Of a stretch of DNA of 64,000 nucleotides, positions 46,630 through 55,361 are shown one piece after another; the first letter of the stretch is position 1; every line of letters starts with the position of its first letter. The DNA is taken from positions 248,001 to 312,000 of the forward strand of contig CANLOV010000001.1 of the NCBI GenBank assembly GCA_947492955.1, read 5' to 3'. The position numbers were made by a program, and so were the translations under genes. The stretch comes from an uncultured Cellulophaga sp. (lineage in GTDB: Bacteria; Bacteroidota; Bacteroidia; Flavobacteriales; Flavobacteriaceae). A model generated the notes under the pieces. The model ran no database searches and had not been told where the DNA came from. It was given only the letters and a program-made list of their open reading frames with translations.

Positions 46630-48213
46630 CTAGTAGCCGTTTTTATATTCCAAATTGCCAATTATTTCCTCTTCAATTAGTTTAAAAATCAGTTGTCCGC
46701 CTAACAATTTTTCGTAATTATTAAATTTAGTTGGCAATATTCTTCTGACTAATTCAGTAACTTTTGGATTGTAAGTGTCCATTGATTTATTGTCATACGT
46801 TATTGTCCAAGGTAGAGAATAAAATTCCGATTTTTTATTATCAATCACAATTTCGTTTCCGTTTTTATTCTCAATTCGTAATTCTATAAAGTCTATTTCT
46901 TCTTGTCCTAATATAAATGGTAAATAAATTTGATTAAACACAGATGCTATATAGTTCTGTTTTAAGTAACTCTTTTGATTTTGAAAGTCTCGAAATTCAG
47001 GGTTTGTCAATGCAATTTGAGAAGTAAAATTTCCTCCCCAATTTTCTTTTTCAGCTCGTTCCTTTTTAACTTCCTCAACGAATGTTTCGTAGTCCTTTAA
47101 ATCATTAGTTGTAAATGTTAGTTGTTTTGGTAAATCTGTTAATTCTACTTTTAAGTTTTTATCTTGTAAAAGAGTTTGAATATTATCTTTTGATATTTCT
47201 AAACTCCTTTTATCGAAGCCTTTAGACTTGAAAATTAAAACACCTTTTTTGTCTACAATTTTACCTTTCTGAATATTCGATTTATAAATCGCTCCCATAT
47301 GAACTTGTTTGTCAATTAGCCATATTGTTGAAGTTATTTTTATAGAACTAATTTCATTTTCAAAAAATGTTTGTAAGTTAAGTTTAGTGCTATCACTTTT
47401 AATTGTCTCCCACAAATAGTCTTCTTGACTTTCTTTTATTAAATTTAGTTTGTTGTCAAGAACAAATAATTTACCATTTCTACTATTTAAAGTAATTTCA
47501 TTTTTCTTTTCATTAATTGAAAAGTTAGAAACAGGAATATTGAACTTTCTCCAATTTATTTGATTGAATTTTGAATAGAAAATATAGTCGTTTTGGTTGA
47601 TAAGTATTATTGAATCTATAACTGCAATTTTGTTTACTTTTCCTCTTGCTGATTGTTTTAAGATTTTAAATTTCCCTTGATTAATTGGTGACTCAATTTG
47701 TTTGGTAGTTTTCCAATTGTCATCTGTTGTCGCTAAACCATTAGATAATCCTCCTGCTATTCCTTTTAGAGAATCAATCATATGAATTGATGAAACCCAA
47801 TTAACTGATTTAAAAGGGTTCAATTTTTTGCTCCAAGTTTCTCCGTAATCATTTGAATAGTGAATATGATTATCAGAGCCACTCATCCAAATTTTCCCAT
47901 CTTCTTGTTGGTATGAACAATGTATCCAAGCATCTCCATTGAATGTTATAAATTTCCAATTCTTCCCTCCATCAGAAGTTTTATAAAGAACATTTTTCTT
48001 TTTCTCATATCGTGGTTTTTTGTTGGATAAGTCAGTTAGAAATCCTGCAATTAAAATAGTATCACTATTAAACTTTATTATTTCTGTTGGTCTGTCGAAT
48101 TTGGTTAGTGCAAAATCCTTTTTTAATGAAGTTAAAATACTGTCTTCCGAATTTTGTGCTTTCAGCAGATTTGGAATTATAGTGAGTAGAATTAAGGCTA
48201 TTATTTTTTTCAT
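46630..48213 (-). CDS. Secreted BNR/YCF48-like beta-propeller protein
   Basis: About 527 residues from MKKIIALILLTIIPNLLKAQ (signal peptide). An ATG 48 bases further upstream (48261) would place 16 non-hydrophobic residues before the signal sequence and is rejected. The first half has sialidase-type Asp-box repeats (TSDGGKNWKFI, YSNDYGETWSKK), as in photosystem-II-stability-factor-like beta-propellers; the second half is unassigned. No catalytic claim is made. Flanked by attC-like elements on both sides. Confidence 0.78.
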   Translation of the reverse strand: MKKIIALILLTIIPNLLKAQNSEDSILTSLKKDFALTKFDRPTEIIKFNSDTILIAGFLTDLSNKKPRYEKKKNVLYKTSDGGKNWKFITFNGDAWIHCSYQQEDGKIWMSGSDNHIHYSNDYGETWSKKLNPFKSVNWVSSIHMIDSLKGIAGGLSNGLATTDDNWKTTKQIESPINQGKFKILKQSARGKVNKIAVIDSIILINQNDYIFYSKFNQINWRKFNIPVSNFSINEKKNEITLNSRNGKLFVLDNKLNLIKESQEDYLWETIKSDSTKLNLQTFFENEISSIKITSTIWLIDKQVHMGAIYKSNIQKGKIVDKKGVLIFKSKGFDKRSLEISKDNIQTLLQDKNLKVELTDLPKQLTFTTNDLKDYETFVEEVKKERAEKENWGGNFTSQIALTNPEFRDFQNQKSYLKQNYIASVFNQIYLPFILGQEEIDFIELRIENKNGNEIVIDNKKSEFYSLPWTITYDNKSMDTYNPKVTELVRRILPTKFNNYEKLLGGQLIFKLIEEEIIGNLEYKNGY

Positions 48214-48314
48214 TTGTTTAAATTCTTTTTCGAATCTATGTAAAGAATAATTTTCAGACAATCCAGATTGAGTAAACTGGACTTTTGAATTAGTGAACGA
48301 TGTTTCTTCATATG

Positions 48315-48509
48315 GCTACTAACGGTTGGGCTAAGCGTAGTGCGGAAGTAAGGAAACATTTCGTTTCCGTCTGCGCACGAAGCTAAAGCTTTTGGTTTAG
48401 TTTTTATTTTTTTGTCCAAAGCTAAATCCCAAAGATTTAGCGACATCATAAATATACACAGACCTTTCGGTTTTGCCCTAAAGCCCGCATTACGTTTAGG
48501 TATTGTTGT
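48315..48509 (-). repeat. attC-like element with covarying internal hairpin
   Basis: GCTAAGCGTAGTGCGG (48330-48345) pairs with CCGCATTACGTTTAGG (48485-48500) at 13 of 16 positions; the ends read ACTAACGG and TTGTTGT. An inner hairpin GCTAAAT-CCCAAAG-ATTTAGC (48421-48441) followed by GACATCATAAA corresponds to ACAAAAT-TCAAAAG-ATTTTGT at 60055-60075 with compensatory stem changes. The 48214-48522 gap holds only this element and the upstream region of the gene at 46630. Confidence 0.8.
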
Positions 48510-48522
48510 AAATAGTGTTTTT

Positions 48523-49158
48523 TCAGGATTCCCAAAGATTAAATTCCCGCAATACAGTCCATTCGCCTCCCATTTTTTCCATTAACACCACAGAACCAGC
48601 TGCACAAAGTCCACCACATAAATATTCATAATAGAAACTAGCATAATTTTCACGGTACTTTATTGTTGAAAATTGAATGGCAAATTTTGCATTGTACTTT
48701 TCACTTAGTTTTTTCCAACCTTTCTTTTTCCATTTCTTTCCACGGTTAATGTAAGAATAGTATTTTTTTGAAGTCAATTTGTTTATTTTGACCTTTGGAA
48801 TGTTTAATAAATCCGATTGAATTTTTGGATGATTTTTAAAGTCCGAGAATAAGTCTGCTAAAATTTTCTTAATGTTTTTATCATTTGTGAACCGCCTGTA
48901 TTCAATACTATCTTGGACATACCAGCTTAAAGCAGTCGATGGAATTGTGTCAAACGTCAATTCATTAATCAAGCTAAAATCCTGCTTGTATTTTTCTTCG
49001 TACTGTTCCACTATAATAATGCCCTCAATTGGTGAGTCAAACCAATCTTTTACAAGTCCATTTATAATGTCAGAATAAATTCCATAAGTATCTTTTTCCG
49101 TCTGCGAGAAACAAAAGTTTAGAGAAAAAATTAATAAAAGTAAAATGGGTTTTTGCAT
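48523..49158 (-). CDS. Secreted protein of unknown function
   Basis: A 211-residue protein with a signal peptide (MQKPILLLLIFSLNFCFSQ). Features are SWYVQDSIEYRRF, a Lys-rich stretch near 135-150 (RGKKWKKKGWKK) and a C-terminal block FYYEYLCGGLCAAGSVVLMEK with two Cys that could form a disulfide. No family function is known to me. Repeat elements lie on both sides, and its stop codon sits 14 bases from the ACAAC end of the downstream element. Confidence 0.75.
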   Translation of the reverse strand: MQKPILLLLIFSLNFCFSQTEKDTYGIYSDIINGLVKDWFDSPIEGIIIVEQYEEKYKQDFSLINELTFDTIPSTALSWYVQDSIEYRRFTNDKNIKKILADLFSDFKNHPKIQSDLLNIPKVKINKLTSKKYYSYINRGKKWKKKGWKKLSEKYNAKFAIQFSTIKYRENYASFYYEYLCGGLCAAGSVVLMEKMGGEWTVLREFNLWES

Positions 49159-49163
49159 TATTT

Positions 49164-49355
49164 ACAACGGACTTGTGTATGAAACGTAGCGTATAAAAAG
49201 ACACTAAATTTTCGGATTAACACAGAGCCGATTTTTTAAATTTTCCTTATTACCTTTTTTTATCAATAAGCCAAATTAAAAAATTTGGCGGACTTGCAAA
49301 TATGCCTTAACTTCTATTGATCAACTGATTAGCTATTAGCTATATACGTTGTTGT
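49164..49355 (-). repeat. attC-like element, ACAAC...GTTGT type
   Basis: Three nested stems on the plus strand: ACAAC/GTTGT (49164-49168 with 49351-49355), GTAT/ATAC (49177-49180 with 49344-49347) and TAGC/GCTA (49187-49190 with 49339-49342). Bulges GGACTTGT and GAAACG lie on one arm only. A perfect internal hairpin GCCAAATT/AATTTGGC is at 49270-49289. Same plan as 46507-46629. Confidence 0.75.
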
Positions 49356-49365
49356 AAAACGTTTT

Positions 49366-49779
49366 TTATTCAATTCCAATTATTATCGGAATTCGGGATT
49401 TGACTTCTTTTTCATTAACACAAGCAGGATACCATTCAGTAAATTCAAATAACAATTTTGTCACTTGTTTTTGGAATTCCTTATCTAAATATTCTAAAAA
49501 TCTAATAGATTCTTTTTCTACTTTTCCATTTTCATCAATTACTAAATATGCTTTTAATCTTTTGGGCTTACTGACTTTCATTTCCTTTATTTTTTTAGTC
49601 AAGATTTTAATGTCAGACTTTATTGATGCTATTTTATCAGGAAGTAAATAAACTCCGTTTTTATCAATTATACCATTCAGTATTTTGTTTTGTTGTAAAG
49701 CCCATAAATAATCAGATGAAGTTTTATTTATTTCATTAAAAGATTTGAATTTTCCTTTAAACTTTTCTGTTTTGCTCAA
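49366..49779 (-). pseudogene. C-terminal part of a gene split by a stop codon (TonB-C-like domain)
   Basis: The 137-codon open segment begins only at a TTG. It is in the same frame as the segment ending at 49804, separated by a single TAA and eight sense codons (IEHYWNDT). Its last 70 residues (KPKRLKAYLVIDENGKVEKES, FEFTEWYPACVNEKEVKSRIPIIIGI) look like a degenerate TonB C-terminal domain. Most simply, one ancestral gene (50121 to 49366, about 250 codons) was interrupted by one nonsense change such as AAA to TAA. Re-initiation at the TTG cannot be excluded. Confidence 0.6.
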
Positions 49780-49803
49780 AGTATCATTCCAATAATGTTC
49801 AAT

Positions 49804-50121
49804 TTATAGGATATATTTTCCACGTAAACCAATTGTTCTATTAAATGGATTTTGATTTAAAACAAGTTCAGAGCTTTTTACTTTATAAGTCCTTGTGTTT
49901 TCTAAATCAATATTATCTGTCCAATAGTCATAACTCACTTTTTTTAGTTCAAGTTTATTATTAATTACAAATGAGATGTCATCACCTGTAAATCCAGAGC
50001 TTTTACTGTTATTTATTTCTAATTCCGAGTTCGTAAAATTTAAACTTAACCTTTCGTAATCATTTTTATAATTGTCTACATCATCAAATCGGTTAAATTC
50101 ATCTTTGATTTCATACTTCAC
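49804..50121 (-). pseudogene. N-terminal part of the same split gene
   Basis: A 105-codon segment from a GTG at 50121, ending RTIGLRGKYIL-stop. It is rich in Asn, Asp and beta-type sequence with no motif that I recognise and no signal peptide, so the original N-terminus may also be lost. It is in frame with the downstream TonB-C-like segment. It begins ten bases after the stop of the gene at 50132; that short gap contains AAAACGTTGT, a fragment of the repeat end sequence. Confidence 0.55.
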
Positions 50122-50131
50122 AACGTTTTTA

Positions 50132-50641
50132 TCAATGGTTACTTTCTTTTATAAAGTCAAACTTATTATAATATTCAAGACTATTTAGAATTTTTTTTAA
50201 GTCATTTTTTGAGTTTTTATTTCTTATAAGTATTTCAAAATTATATTCATTACCTGATTTTTCAGTTATTTTTATGTAGTTTTTATTTCCGAATATTGAG
50301 TGAGTTGCCCAACTTCCATAATCCATATATTTTAGATAAACATTTTCAAGTTCATTTAAACTAATATTTTTATTTTCGCCATTCTCGTTAAATTCAATTC
50401 TATCAGTTGAAATTTTTAGATTTCCGATTTTTTTCGGTTTCATAAATGGTTGTCTGAAAAGAAAATAAATTCCTGATGCATAAATTGCAAGAGCTAAATA
50501 TTTTAAATAAATGTTATGACTCTCCTTGTCATAGAGAAAAACATAAAATGCTGAAATCAAATATAGAATTGAAAATACAATCATAAAGATTTTATTCAAC
50601 TCCTTTGTTTTTACTATATCTGTGTTAAAATCTGTTGTCAT
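50132..50641 (-). CDS. Membrane protein with PH-like cytoplasmic domain
   Basis: A 169-residue protein with two N-terminal transmembrane helices (about 16-36 and 44-62) and a C-terminal domain (about 68-169) with the alternating pattern of bacterial PH-like domains (ISTDRIEFNENGENKNISLNELENVYLK; NYIKITEKSGNEYNFEILI). Role unknown. It is followed ten bases later by the split gene and preceded by a compact repeat element. Confidence 0.72.
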   Translation of the reverse strand: MTTDFNTDIVKTKELNKIFMIVFSILYLISAFYVFLYDKESHNIYLKYLALAIYASGIYFLFRQPFMKPKKIGNLKISTDRIEFNENGENKNISLNELENVYLKYMDYGSWATHSIFGNKNYIKITEKSGNEYNFEILIRNKNSKNDLKKILNSLEYYNKFDFIKESNH

Positions 50642-50657
50642 TTCTTAATTTGCATCT

Positions 50658-50679
50658 AACTTAATATATGCGTTAAGTA
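50658..50679 (-). repeat. Minimal palindromic element
   Basis: ACTTAA (50659-50664) pairs with TTAAGT (50673-50678) around TATATGCG. On the minus strand it contains TTAAC and AAGTTAG, the two end motifs of the larger elements, so it may be a collapsed or minimal member. Confidence 0.45.
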
Positions 50680-50714
50680 TCTAAATTTTAATTTAAATAT
50701 AAGAAAAAACTTTC

Positions 50715-51644
50715 TTATTTTTTTTCAAAGGCCCATATAATTCCTTTTGTTATAAAACTTGGGTACACAGTCATATGGCCCTCATTTGGTATTATTAAGG
50801 ATGTAATGTTTAAATCTTTATAATTTCGTGATAATAATCTTTTTTTAAAATCTAACATCTCACTAACCATTTTTGAGCCTGTTTTTGTTTCTTCGTCTGC
50901 TCCAATACACATAAAAACATTAGCTTTTAGGTTAGATTTAGTTTTAAAGAATTCATTTTCAAATTTATTTATGGTATAATTATCATACCATAACGAAGGA
51001 CTTCCTGCTAAATAATAATCAAATAAATCAGGAGTTGTTACAAGCATATAACTAGCTAGTAAACCACCAAACGAATGACCAGCAAACGCTTTTTTCGACA
51101 TATCAACTTTATAAGTCTTTTTTAAAAAACCGAACACATCATTTTTAATAAAAGCAACAAAATTATCAGCTTTTCCAGAAGCTAATCTAGATTCTTTAGA
51201 ATGCCCTCTAGGTTCATTTGGAGAATATGTAGGAGTATAATCTCTTGTTCTACTAATGGTGTTTTTTTCTCCTTTAGAATAAGAAATTCCAATTAGAATA
51301 AATTCTTCTACGTTTAGTCGTCTATTTATACTTGCAACTAAAGGAAAGGAATAATCAGAATCGGTAAGAATTAGTATTGGGAATTTTTTATCTGTTTTCG
51401 AATATGATTTTGGAAGTTTTATATATAGATCATATATTTTTTGATTGATAGTAGATGTAATTTGATGAACTTCTGTTTCTTTTAATGTAAATTCTTTTAT
51501 TTCAGTTGTTAAATTATCAGATTGTTCTAAGTTTTTGTTTGATGAAACTTTATGTAAAGATTCGCTTTTTAATTTCTTATCCTTACAAGATGTTGTAATA
51601 AATAGAATTAAAAATATTAAAAGAAGTTTATTCATTTTTTTCAA
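50715..51644 (-). CDS. Esterase-D/enterochelin-esterase-like lipoprotein
   Basis: A 309-residue alpha/beta hydrolase. A lipoprotein signal (Cys20 in TTSCKDKK) is followed by the PF00756-type domain. The nucleophile elbow is GHSFGGLL (about 195-202) and the catalytic His is in NEGHMTVYP (about 290); an acidic residue in CIGADEE (about 245) may complete the triad. Likely hydrolyses esters in the periplasm or at the surface; the family includes siderophore esterases. A gene-array member with an element on each side. Confidence 0.85.
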   Translation of the reverse strand: MKKMNKLLLIFLILFITTSCKDKKLKSESLHKVSSNKNLEQSDNLTTEIKEFTLKETEVHQITSTINQKIYDLYIKLPKSYSKTDKKFPILILTDSDYSFPLVASINRRLNVEEFILIGISYSKGEKNTISRTRDYTPTYSPNEPRGHSKESRLASGKADNFVAFIKNDVFGFLKKTYKVDMSKKAFAGHSFGGLLASYMLVTTPDLFDYYLAGSPSLWYDNYTINKFENEFFKTKSNLKANVFMCIGADEETKTGSKMVSEMLDFKKRLLSRNYKDLNITSLIIPNEGHMTVYPSFITKGIIWAFEKK

Positions 51645-51650
51645 TTTATA

Positions 51651-51795
51651 GCTAACGCAGCATTATGTAAAGTTTGCGAATTTTTATGGAAATATAAGAA
51701 AAAACTTTTTTGTTTTCTATTGGATAAATACCCCAAGGCTTGCCCCGGAGAAATTTACTGGGAATAAAAAATTGGCGACCAGATTATACCTATCG
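51651..51795 (-). repeat. Family-A repeat element with inserted hairpin
   Basis: GCTAACGCAGCATTATGTAA (51651-51670), then the conserved A/T-rich module and TTGGCGACCAGATTATACCTATCG, parallel to 46222-46330. A 30-base insertion at about 51726-51760 contains a decayed GC-rich hairpin (CCCCAAGGCTTGCCCCGGAG) not found in the other copies. The remaining gap to 51900 holds a further stem AACCAAAT/ATTTGGTT (about 51850-51878). Confidence 0.75.
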
Positions 51796-51900
51796 TCTCT
51801 ACTATAATTAATACTACATTAAATAAGCGATTAATTTAGCAGCTTATAAAACCAAATTAAAAAAATAGAGATTTGGTTTAGTTCATTGCCTTGTGTAGTC

Positions 51901-53187
51901 TTATTTTCTTCGTTTTTTTAATCGTTCAGGATAAAATACTACTTGAATTAAATTATATTCTAATTGATTAAAGTTAAAGTTTTTTCCATCAATTTTAAAC
52001 GACGAGTAGGGATACCACCTTAAATTGGTTCTTAATATTAATGCCTCTGATGTTTTTCCAGGTACAATATCCCATCCAAAAGTAATGCCTGGTTCAATAC
52101 TGTTAAAAGTTACTTCTTTTGAAATATTGTCAACACTTTCTTCATACTTTAATTTATCATACGCTAAGTTTAATCCAATATAAGGAGCAAAGCCTGTATA
52201 ATCAGTTATAAATTTGTTTACCTCAAGAGTGAAAGATGTTTTTTTAATGGTTTGTTTAGCACCAAAACCTTCAGTTTCAAATGTTGGATTTCTAAATGAT
52301 AAAGCAGCAAATAACCCTAATTTGTTAAATTGATAACCTGTAGCGATGTCGAAATAATTAGAGGATGTTAGTTTATTTTTTATATATGGAAGTTCAGCTT
52401 TATTATATTCAGAACCCGAAAGAGAAAATGATAATGAGGGACCAATAGCAACAAAGAAGTCACCAGATTTAGTAGCATCATAACCTATGCTAGATGTTCT
52501 TGGGTAGCTGTTCCATAGCTGTTTGTCCTCAGGTTTTTCATTCTTACTACTTTCAAAAGAATAATTTAAGCCCAGTTGAAAGTTAAATTTTGGAGTTTCA
52601 ATTTCAGCAAAAGCGGTTCTAGATAGGGGGTAATTCCATTTATTATCATAATTGTAGCTAAGCCCCAACCTAATCATTAAAGATCTATAGCCATACATTA
52701 ACCCTGTTTCTGGAATTAATAAAAAATCTTTAGAAAGAATAGGTTGATCTTCGTCTGGTTTAATTCTTTGTTGAAAATCTATTGATCCCCAACTTACGCC
52801 AAGGTAGGGTCTAATTTTTTTCTCTCTAAATGCCCAAGGTAAAAACCGAGCACCTGTTACAACATAATTTGTAAGTGTAAAGTCTGTCTCATTATTCTTT
52901 TTTAAATTGAGTTGGTTCATTGGAAAAGTAACGTAAAACTCTGCATGTCCCCAAAAATGAAATGCACCCCAATTAATATATTGAGTAACTGAAGCCGAAT
53001 TTTCAAAAGTAACCACCTCATTATTTACTAATCTTTTGCCTGTAAAAGATGGGGAGAAATCACCTCCAAGTTCAAAATACATTTTAGCAAAGTCAAGACG
53101 TTTTTTATCTTTCTTTAAAGGTTCTTGCTGAGCAAATATGTTTAATGTATATACTATTAAAATAGAGGTAACTAACTTTTGTTTCAT
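51901..53187 (-). CDS. Outer-membrane beta-barrel protein of unknown function
   Basis: A 428-residue protein with a signal peptide (about 1-19, ending NIFAQ) and alternating aromatic strands throughout (for example GGDFSPSFTGKRLV, PYLGVSWGSIDF, MIRLGLSYNYDNKW, FAPYIGLNLAYDKL), typical of a 12-16 stranded barrel. Transport substrate unknown. It is preceded on the same strand by a LuxR-type membrane regulator with no repeat element between them, so the two probably moved and function together. Confidence 0.78.
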   Translation of the reverse strand: MKQKLVTSILIVYTLNIFAQQEPLKKDKKRLDFAKMYFELGGDFSPSFTGKRLVNNEVVTFENSASVTQYINWGAFHFWGHAEFYVTFPMNQLNLKKNNETDFTLTNYVVTGARFLPWAFREKKIRPYLGVSWGSIDFQQRIKPDEDQPILSKDFLLIPETGLMYGYRSLMIRLGLSYNYDNKWNYPLSRTAFAEIETPKFNFQLGLNYSFESSKNEKPEDKQLWNSYPRTSSIGYDATKSGDFFVAIGPSLSFSLSGSEYNKAELPYIKNKLTSSNYFDIATGYQFNKLGLFAALSFRNPTFETEGFGAKQTIKKTSFTLEVNKFITDYTGFAPYIGLNLAYDKLKYEESVDNISKEVTFNSIEPGITFGWDIVPGKTSEALILRTNLRWYPYSSFKIDGKNFNFNQLEYNLIQVVFYPERLKKRRK

Positions 53188-53280
53188 GTCTTCTTACTGT
53201 TTAAGTTAAGACAAAAGTATTAGTTGATAGTACGGATGACAATCGGGAGAAAGTATGAAAATAGTATAAAAACCAAATAT

Positions 53281-53294
53281 CATACAAAAGTATG
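53281..53294. promoter_or_regulatory. Palindrome in the regulator/barrel intergenic region
   Basis: CATACAAAAGTATG is a perfect 5-bp dyad with a 4-base centre. Further AGTAT half-sites occur at 53251-53277. Located between the LuxR-type gene stop and the outer-membrane protein start, it is a candidate binding site for that regulator. Confidence 0.4.
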
Positions 53295-53325
53295 AGTTTT
53301 GATAATGAGTATATTAGATGTTGTT

Positions 53326-54186
53326 TTAATTAAGAATGAGTGCAGCCAATTCGGTACGATTTTTTACATTACACTTTTTGTAAATAGTACTAGTATGTGT
53401 TTTCACCGTAGGAATAGAAATGTATAACTGTTCCGATATTTGTTTATACGCTTTTCCTTCAATTAAAAGCAAAGCAACTTCTTTTTCTCTTTTAGTGATG
53501 GAATAATTTTTAAAGTGTTGTTCTTTGTTTTCTGAGCTTGGTTTAAATAATGATAAACGTTGAAGATCATCTATTAACTTATTCCCTGCAAGAAGTATAA
53601 AAACTAAGGGGAGTGTAAACCCAATTTTTAGATTATAACCAGTTTTTATAAAAACGTAATTACTAAGTATTGATACAGGAATAATCACCAAAAAAATAAT
53701 GGCAAAAATGCGCTCTAATTTTTCTTTATGTTTTATTGATTGTTTAGGCTTGGTGACTCTTATCAATATCATAGATAATATTACAGAAATAGCAAGAAAA
53801 GCTGTAACAATATACTCAATATAATCTAAGGTATTTATGTAAAAGGCAATACAAGTGACAGTAAATAAGATTATGGAACTTACGATAAGAAACTTTTTCC
53901 AAAAGCTATTTATTTTATGTTTTCTTTCTGCCATAACATTTAATGGCGTGGTTAACGCAACCAATATCATTGATAGTAAAGTGAAAACACTGATTACTTC
54001 ATTCGGATAGGTCTTTTCAAAGAAGCTCGAATAAGTTAGGGAAACAATCAAAAGTAATAATGAAAAAGTTAATGCTATAGTTTCCCATTTTTCAAGTTTC
54101 TTTTTGTAGCAAATTAATTCCACAAATATTGTAATAACGAGTATTGTGTAAGCAAACACCAATAAAATTACTTCTATATGTTTCAT
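53326..54186 (-). CDS. Seven-helix membrane protein with LuxR-type HTH
   Basis: A 286-residue protein with seven hydrophobic helices (about 4-25, 36-55, 67-88, 97-115, 127-145, 158-178 and 186-200), then a cytoplasmic LuxR/GerE helix-turn-helix (about 225-286; TKREKEVALLLIEGKAYKQI, LYISIPTVKTHTSTIYKK). Membrane-anchored one-component regulators of this shape are common in flavobacteria. It is upstream of the beta-barrel gene (138-base gap with a palindrome) and likely controls it. Confidence 0.85.
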   Translation of the reverse strand: MKHIEVILLVFAYTILVITIFVELICYKKKLEKWETIALTFSLLLLIVSLTYSSFFEKTYPNEVISVFTLLSMILVALTTPLNVMAERKHKINSFWKKFLIVSSIILFTVTCIAFYINTLDYIEYIVTAFLAISVILSMILIRVTKPKQSIKHKEKLERIFAIIFLVIIPVSILSNYVFIKTGYNLKIGFTLPLVFILLAGNKLIDDLQRLSLFKPSSENKEQHFKNYSITKREKEVALLLIEGKAYKQISEQLYISIPTVKTHTSTIYKKCNVKNRTELAALILN

Positions 54187-54215
54187 TTAAATTTCTGTCA
54201 TTTTTTTTGATTGTA

Positions 54216-54342
54216 CACAACAGTTAGTATATAAAAGTAGGCAATTTGAAATACTAAACTTTCGGTTAAGCACCAACTTTGATATGTACCAAAAGTCTTG
54301 ATTTAATACTATTTTACTTTTTTTTATACATCTTAAGTTAGC
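54216..54342 (-). repeat. attC-like element, CTAAC...GTTGT type
   Basis: Plus strand: GTATA (54227-54231) with TATAC (54325-54329), AAAAGTA (54233-54239) with TACTTTT (54315-54321), outer AAC with GTTAGC (54337-54342). The centre contains CTAAACTTTCGGTTAAGCACC, related to CTAAATTTTCGGATTAACAC at 49.2 kb and TTAATTTTCGGTTTGGTAC at 58.3 kb. Confidence 0.7.
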
Positions 54343-54351
54343 AATAGTTTT

Positions 54352-55239
54352 TTATTCAATATTATTCATTTTTGTTAGGTGTTGGTCAATTTCTCGCCAA
54401 ATATTTTCACTTCCTCCTTCTTTGTAAAAAGTAATGTTTTTATTGCTGTCAATTATAATGTTTTTTGGGTAAGAATTTCCAAATAGGACTCTATCATTTT
54501 TAGAAATAAAAGTTATTTCATACTTAAATTCGTTTTTTTCTAGAAAACTAGAAACTTTATCTTTTGAGTCATCGGTTATTGAAACAAACTTTACATTTTT
54601 ATCGGAATATTTGCCGACCAATTTATTTAATCCTGGTATTTCTTTTCTACAAGGAGCGCACCAAACAGCCCACCAATTAAAAACAATAGTTTGTCCTTTG
54701 AGGTTATTTAAATTGAATATATCTCCGTTAATATCTGTTAGTTTAATTGGAGGAAACATTTTCCCTTTAATAAGAGGTTTGTCGATTGTTACAACAGTTA
54801 ATGAGTCTGTTAAGATTAATTGGTTGGTCCAAGAATAAGTGATTTGGTTTTCTAAGGTATCTAATTTTTTTACTCGCAATGAAACTCTGCTCATTGAATT
54901 ATTAAACTCAATATCGATATCATTCTCTTTTTTATTTTCTGAACCTTGTTTGAAATCAACTGTTGTAAATTGTTTTATTTGATTATTTGAAGCTAGTGCA
55001 ATCCAATTTCCAGATTGTTTTCCCTGTTTTAGAAACCCAACATAAATATCTATAGAATCATTGTTTGATTCTAAGACTGAGTGACTTTGAATTTTAAAAG
55101 GTAAACTTTTTTCAATAGGTTTTAAGATTTCAGGAAAACCTTGTTGAAATTTCGCAGTTTTATATGAACTCTTTTGTTCTTTCTGACAACTAGATATAAT
55201 TGTTAATGTCAATATCGAAAAGAAAATATTCTTCAGCAT
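54352..55239 (-). CDS. TlpA/ResA-like thioredoxin-fold lipoprotein
   Basis: A 295-residue protein with a lipoprotein signal (Cys18 in ISSCQKEQ), an N-terminal beta domain (about 25-155) and a C-terminal thioredoxin domain (about 165-295) with the redox motif WCAPC (about 194) in FNWWAVWCAPCRKEIPGL and a cis-Pro region near SYPKNIIID. It is expected to be a periplasmic thiol reductase, as in cytochrome c maturation or general redox control. A repeat-flanked array member whose stop lies nine bases from the GTTAGC end of the element below. Confidence 0.87.
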   Translation of the reverse strand: MLKNIFFSILTLTIISSCQKEQKSSYKTAKFQQGFPEILKPIEKSLPFKIQSHSVLESNNDSIDIYVGFLKQGKQSGNWIALASNNQIKQFTTVDFKQGSENKKENDIDIEFNNSMSRVSLRVKKLDTLENQITYSWTNQLILTDSLTVVTIDKPLIKGKMFPPIKLTDINGDIFNLNNLKGQTIVFNWWAVWCAPCRKEIPGLNKLVGKYSDKNVKFVSITDDSKDKVSSFLEKNEFKYEITFISKNDRVLFGNSYPKNIIIDSNKNITFYKEGGSENIWREIDQHLTKMNNIE

Positions 55240-55259
55240 TATGAGTAGTATAAATTATT

Positions 55260-55353
55260 GCTAACGCAGCGCTATATGAAGTCAGCATATTTTTACAGAA
55301 ATATAGGAAATTTTTTTTCGTTTTTTTATGTATTGGGGTTATATATTGTTACC
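55260..55353 (-). repeat. Family-A attC-like element
   Basis: GCTAACGCAGCGCTATATGA (55260-55279) to GTTATATATTGTTACC (55338-55353). Ends GCTAAC and GTTAC are complementary, and CTATAT/ATATA extend the stem. The intervening module has GAAATATAGG and the T/A tracts seen in the other family-A copies, here in a short 94-base form. Confidence 0.75.
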
Positions 55354-55361
55354 ACACGTAT

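Noticed and set aside
48210-48449. A 79-codon minus-strand frame (MMSLNLWDLAL...)
   Set aside because: It lies inside the attC-like element at 48315-48509, including its hairpins, and overlaps the start region of the gene at 46630. It is a by-product of the repeat.
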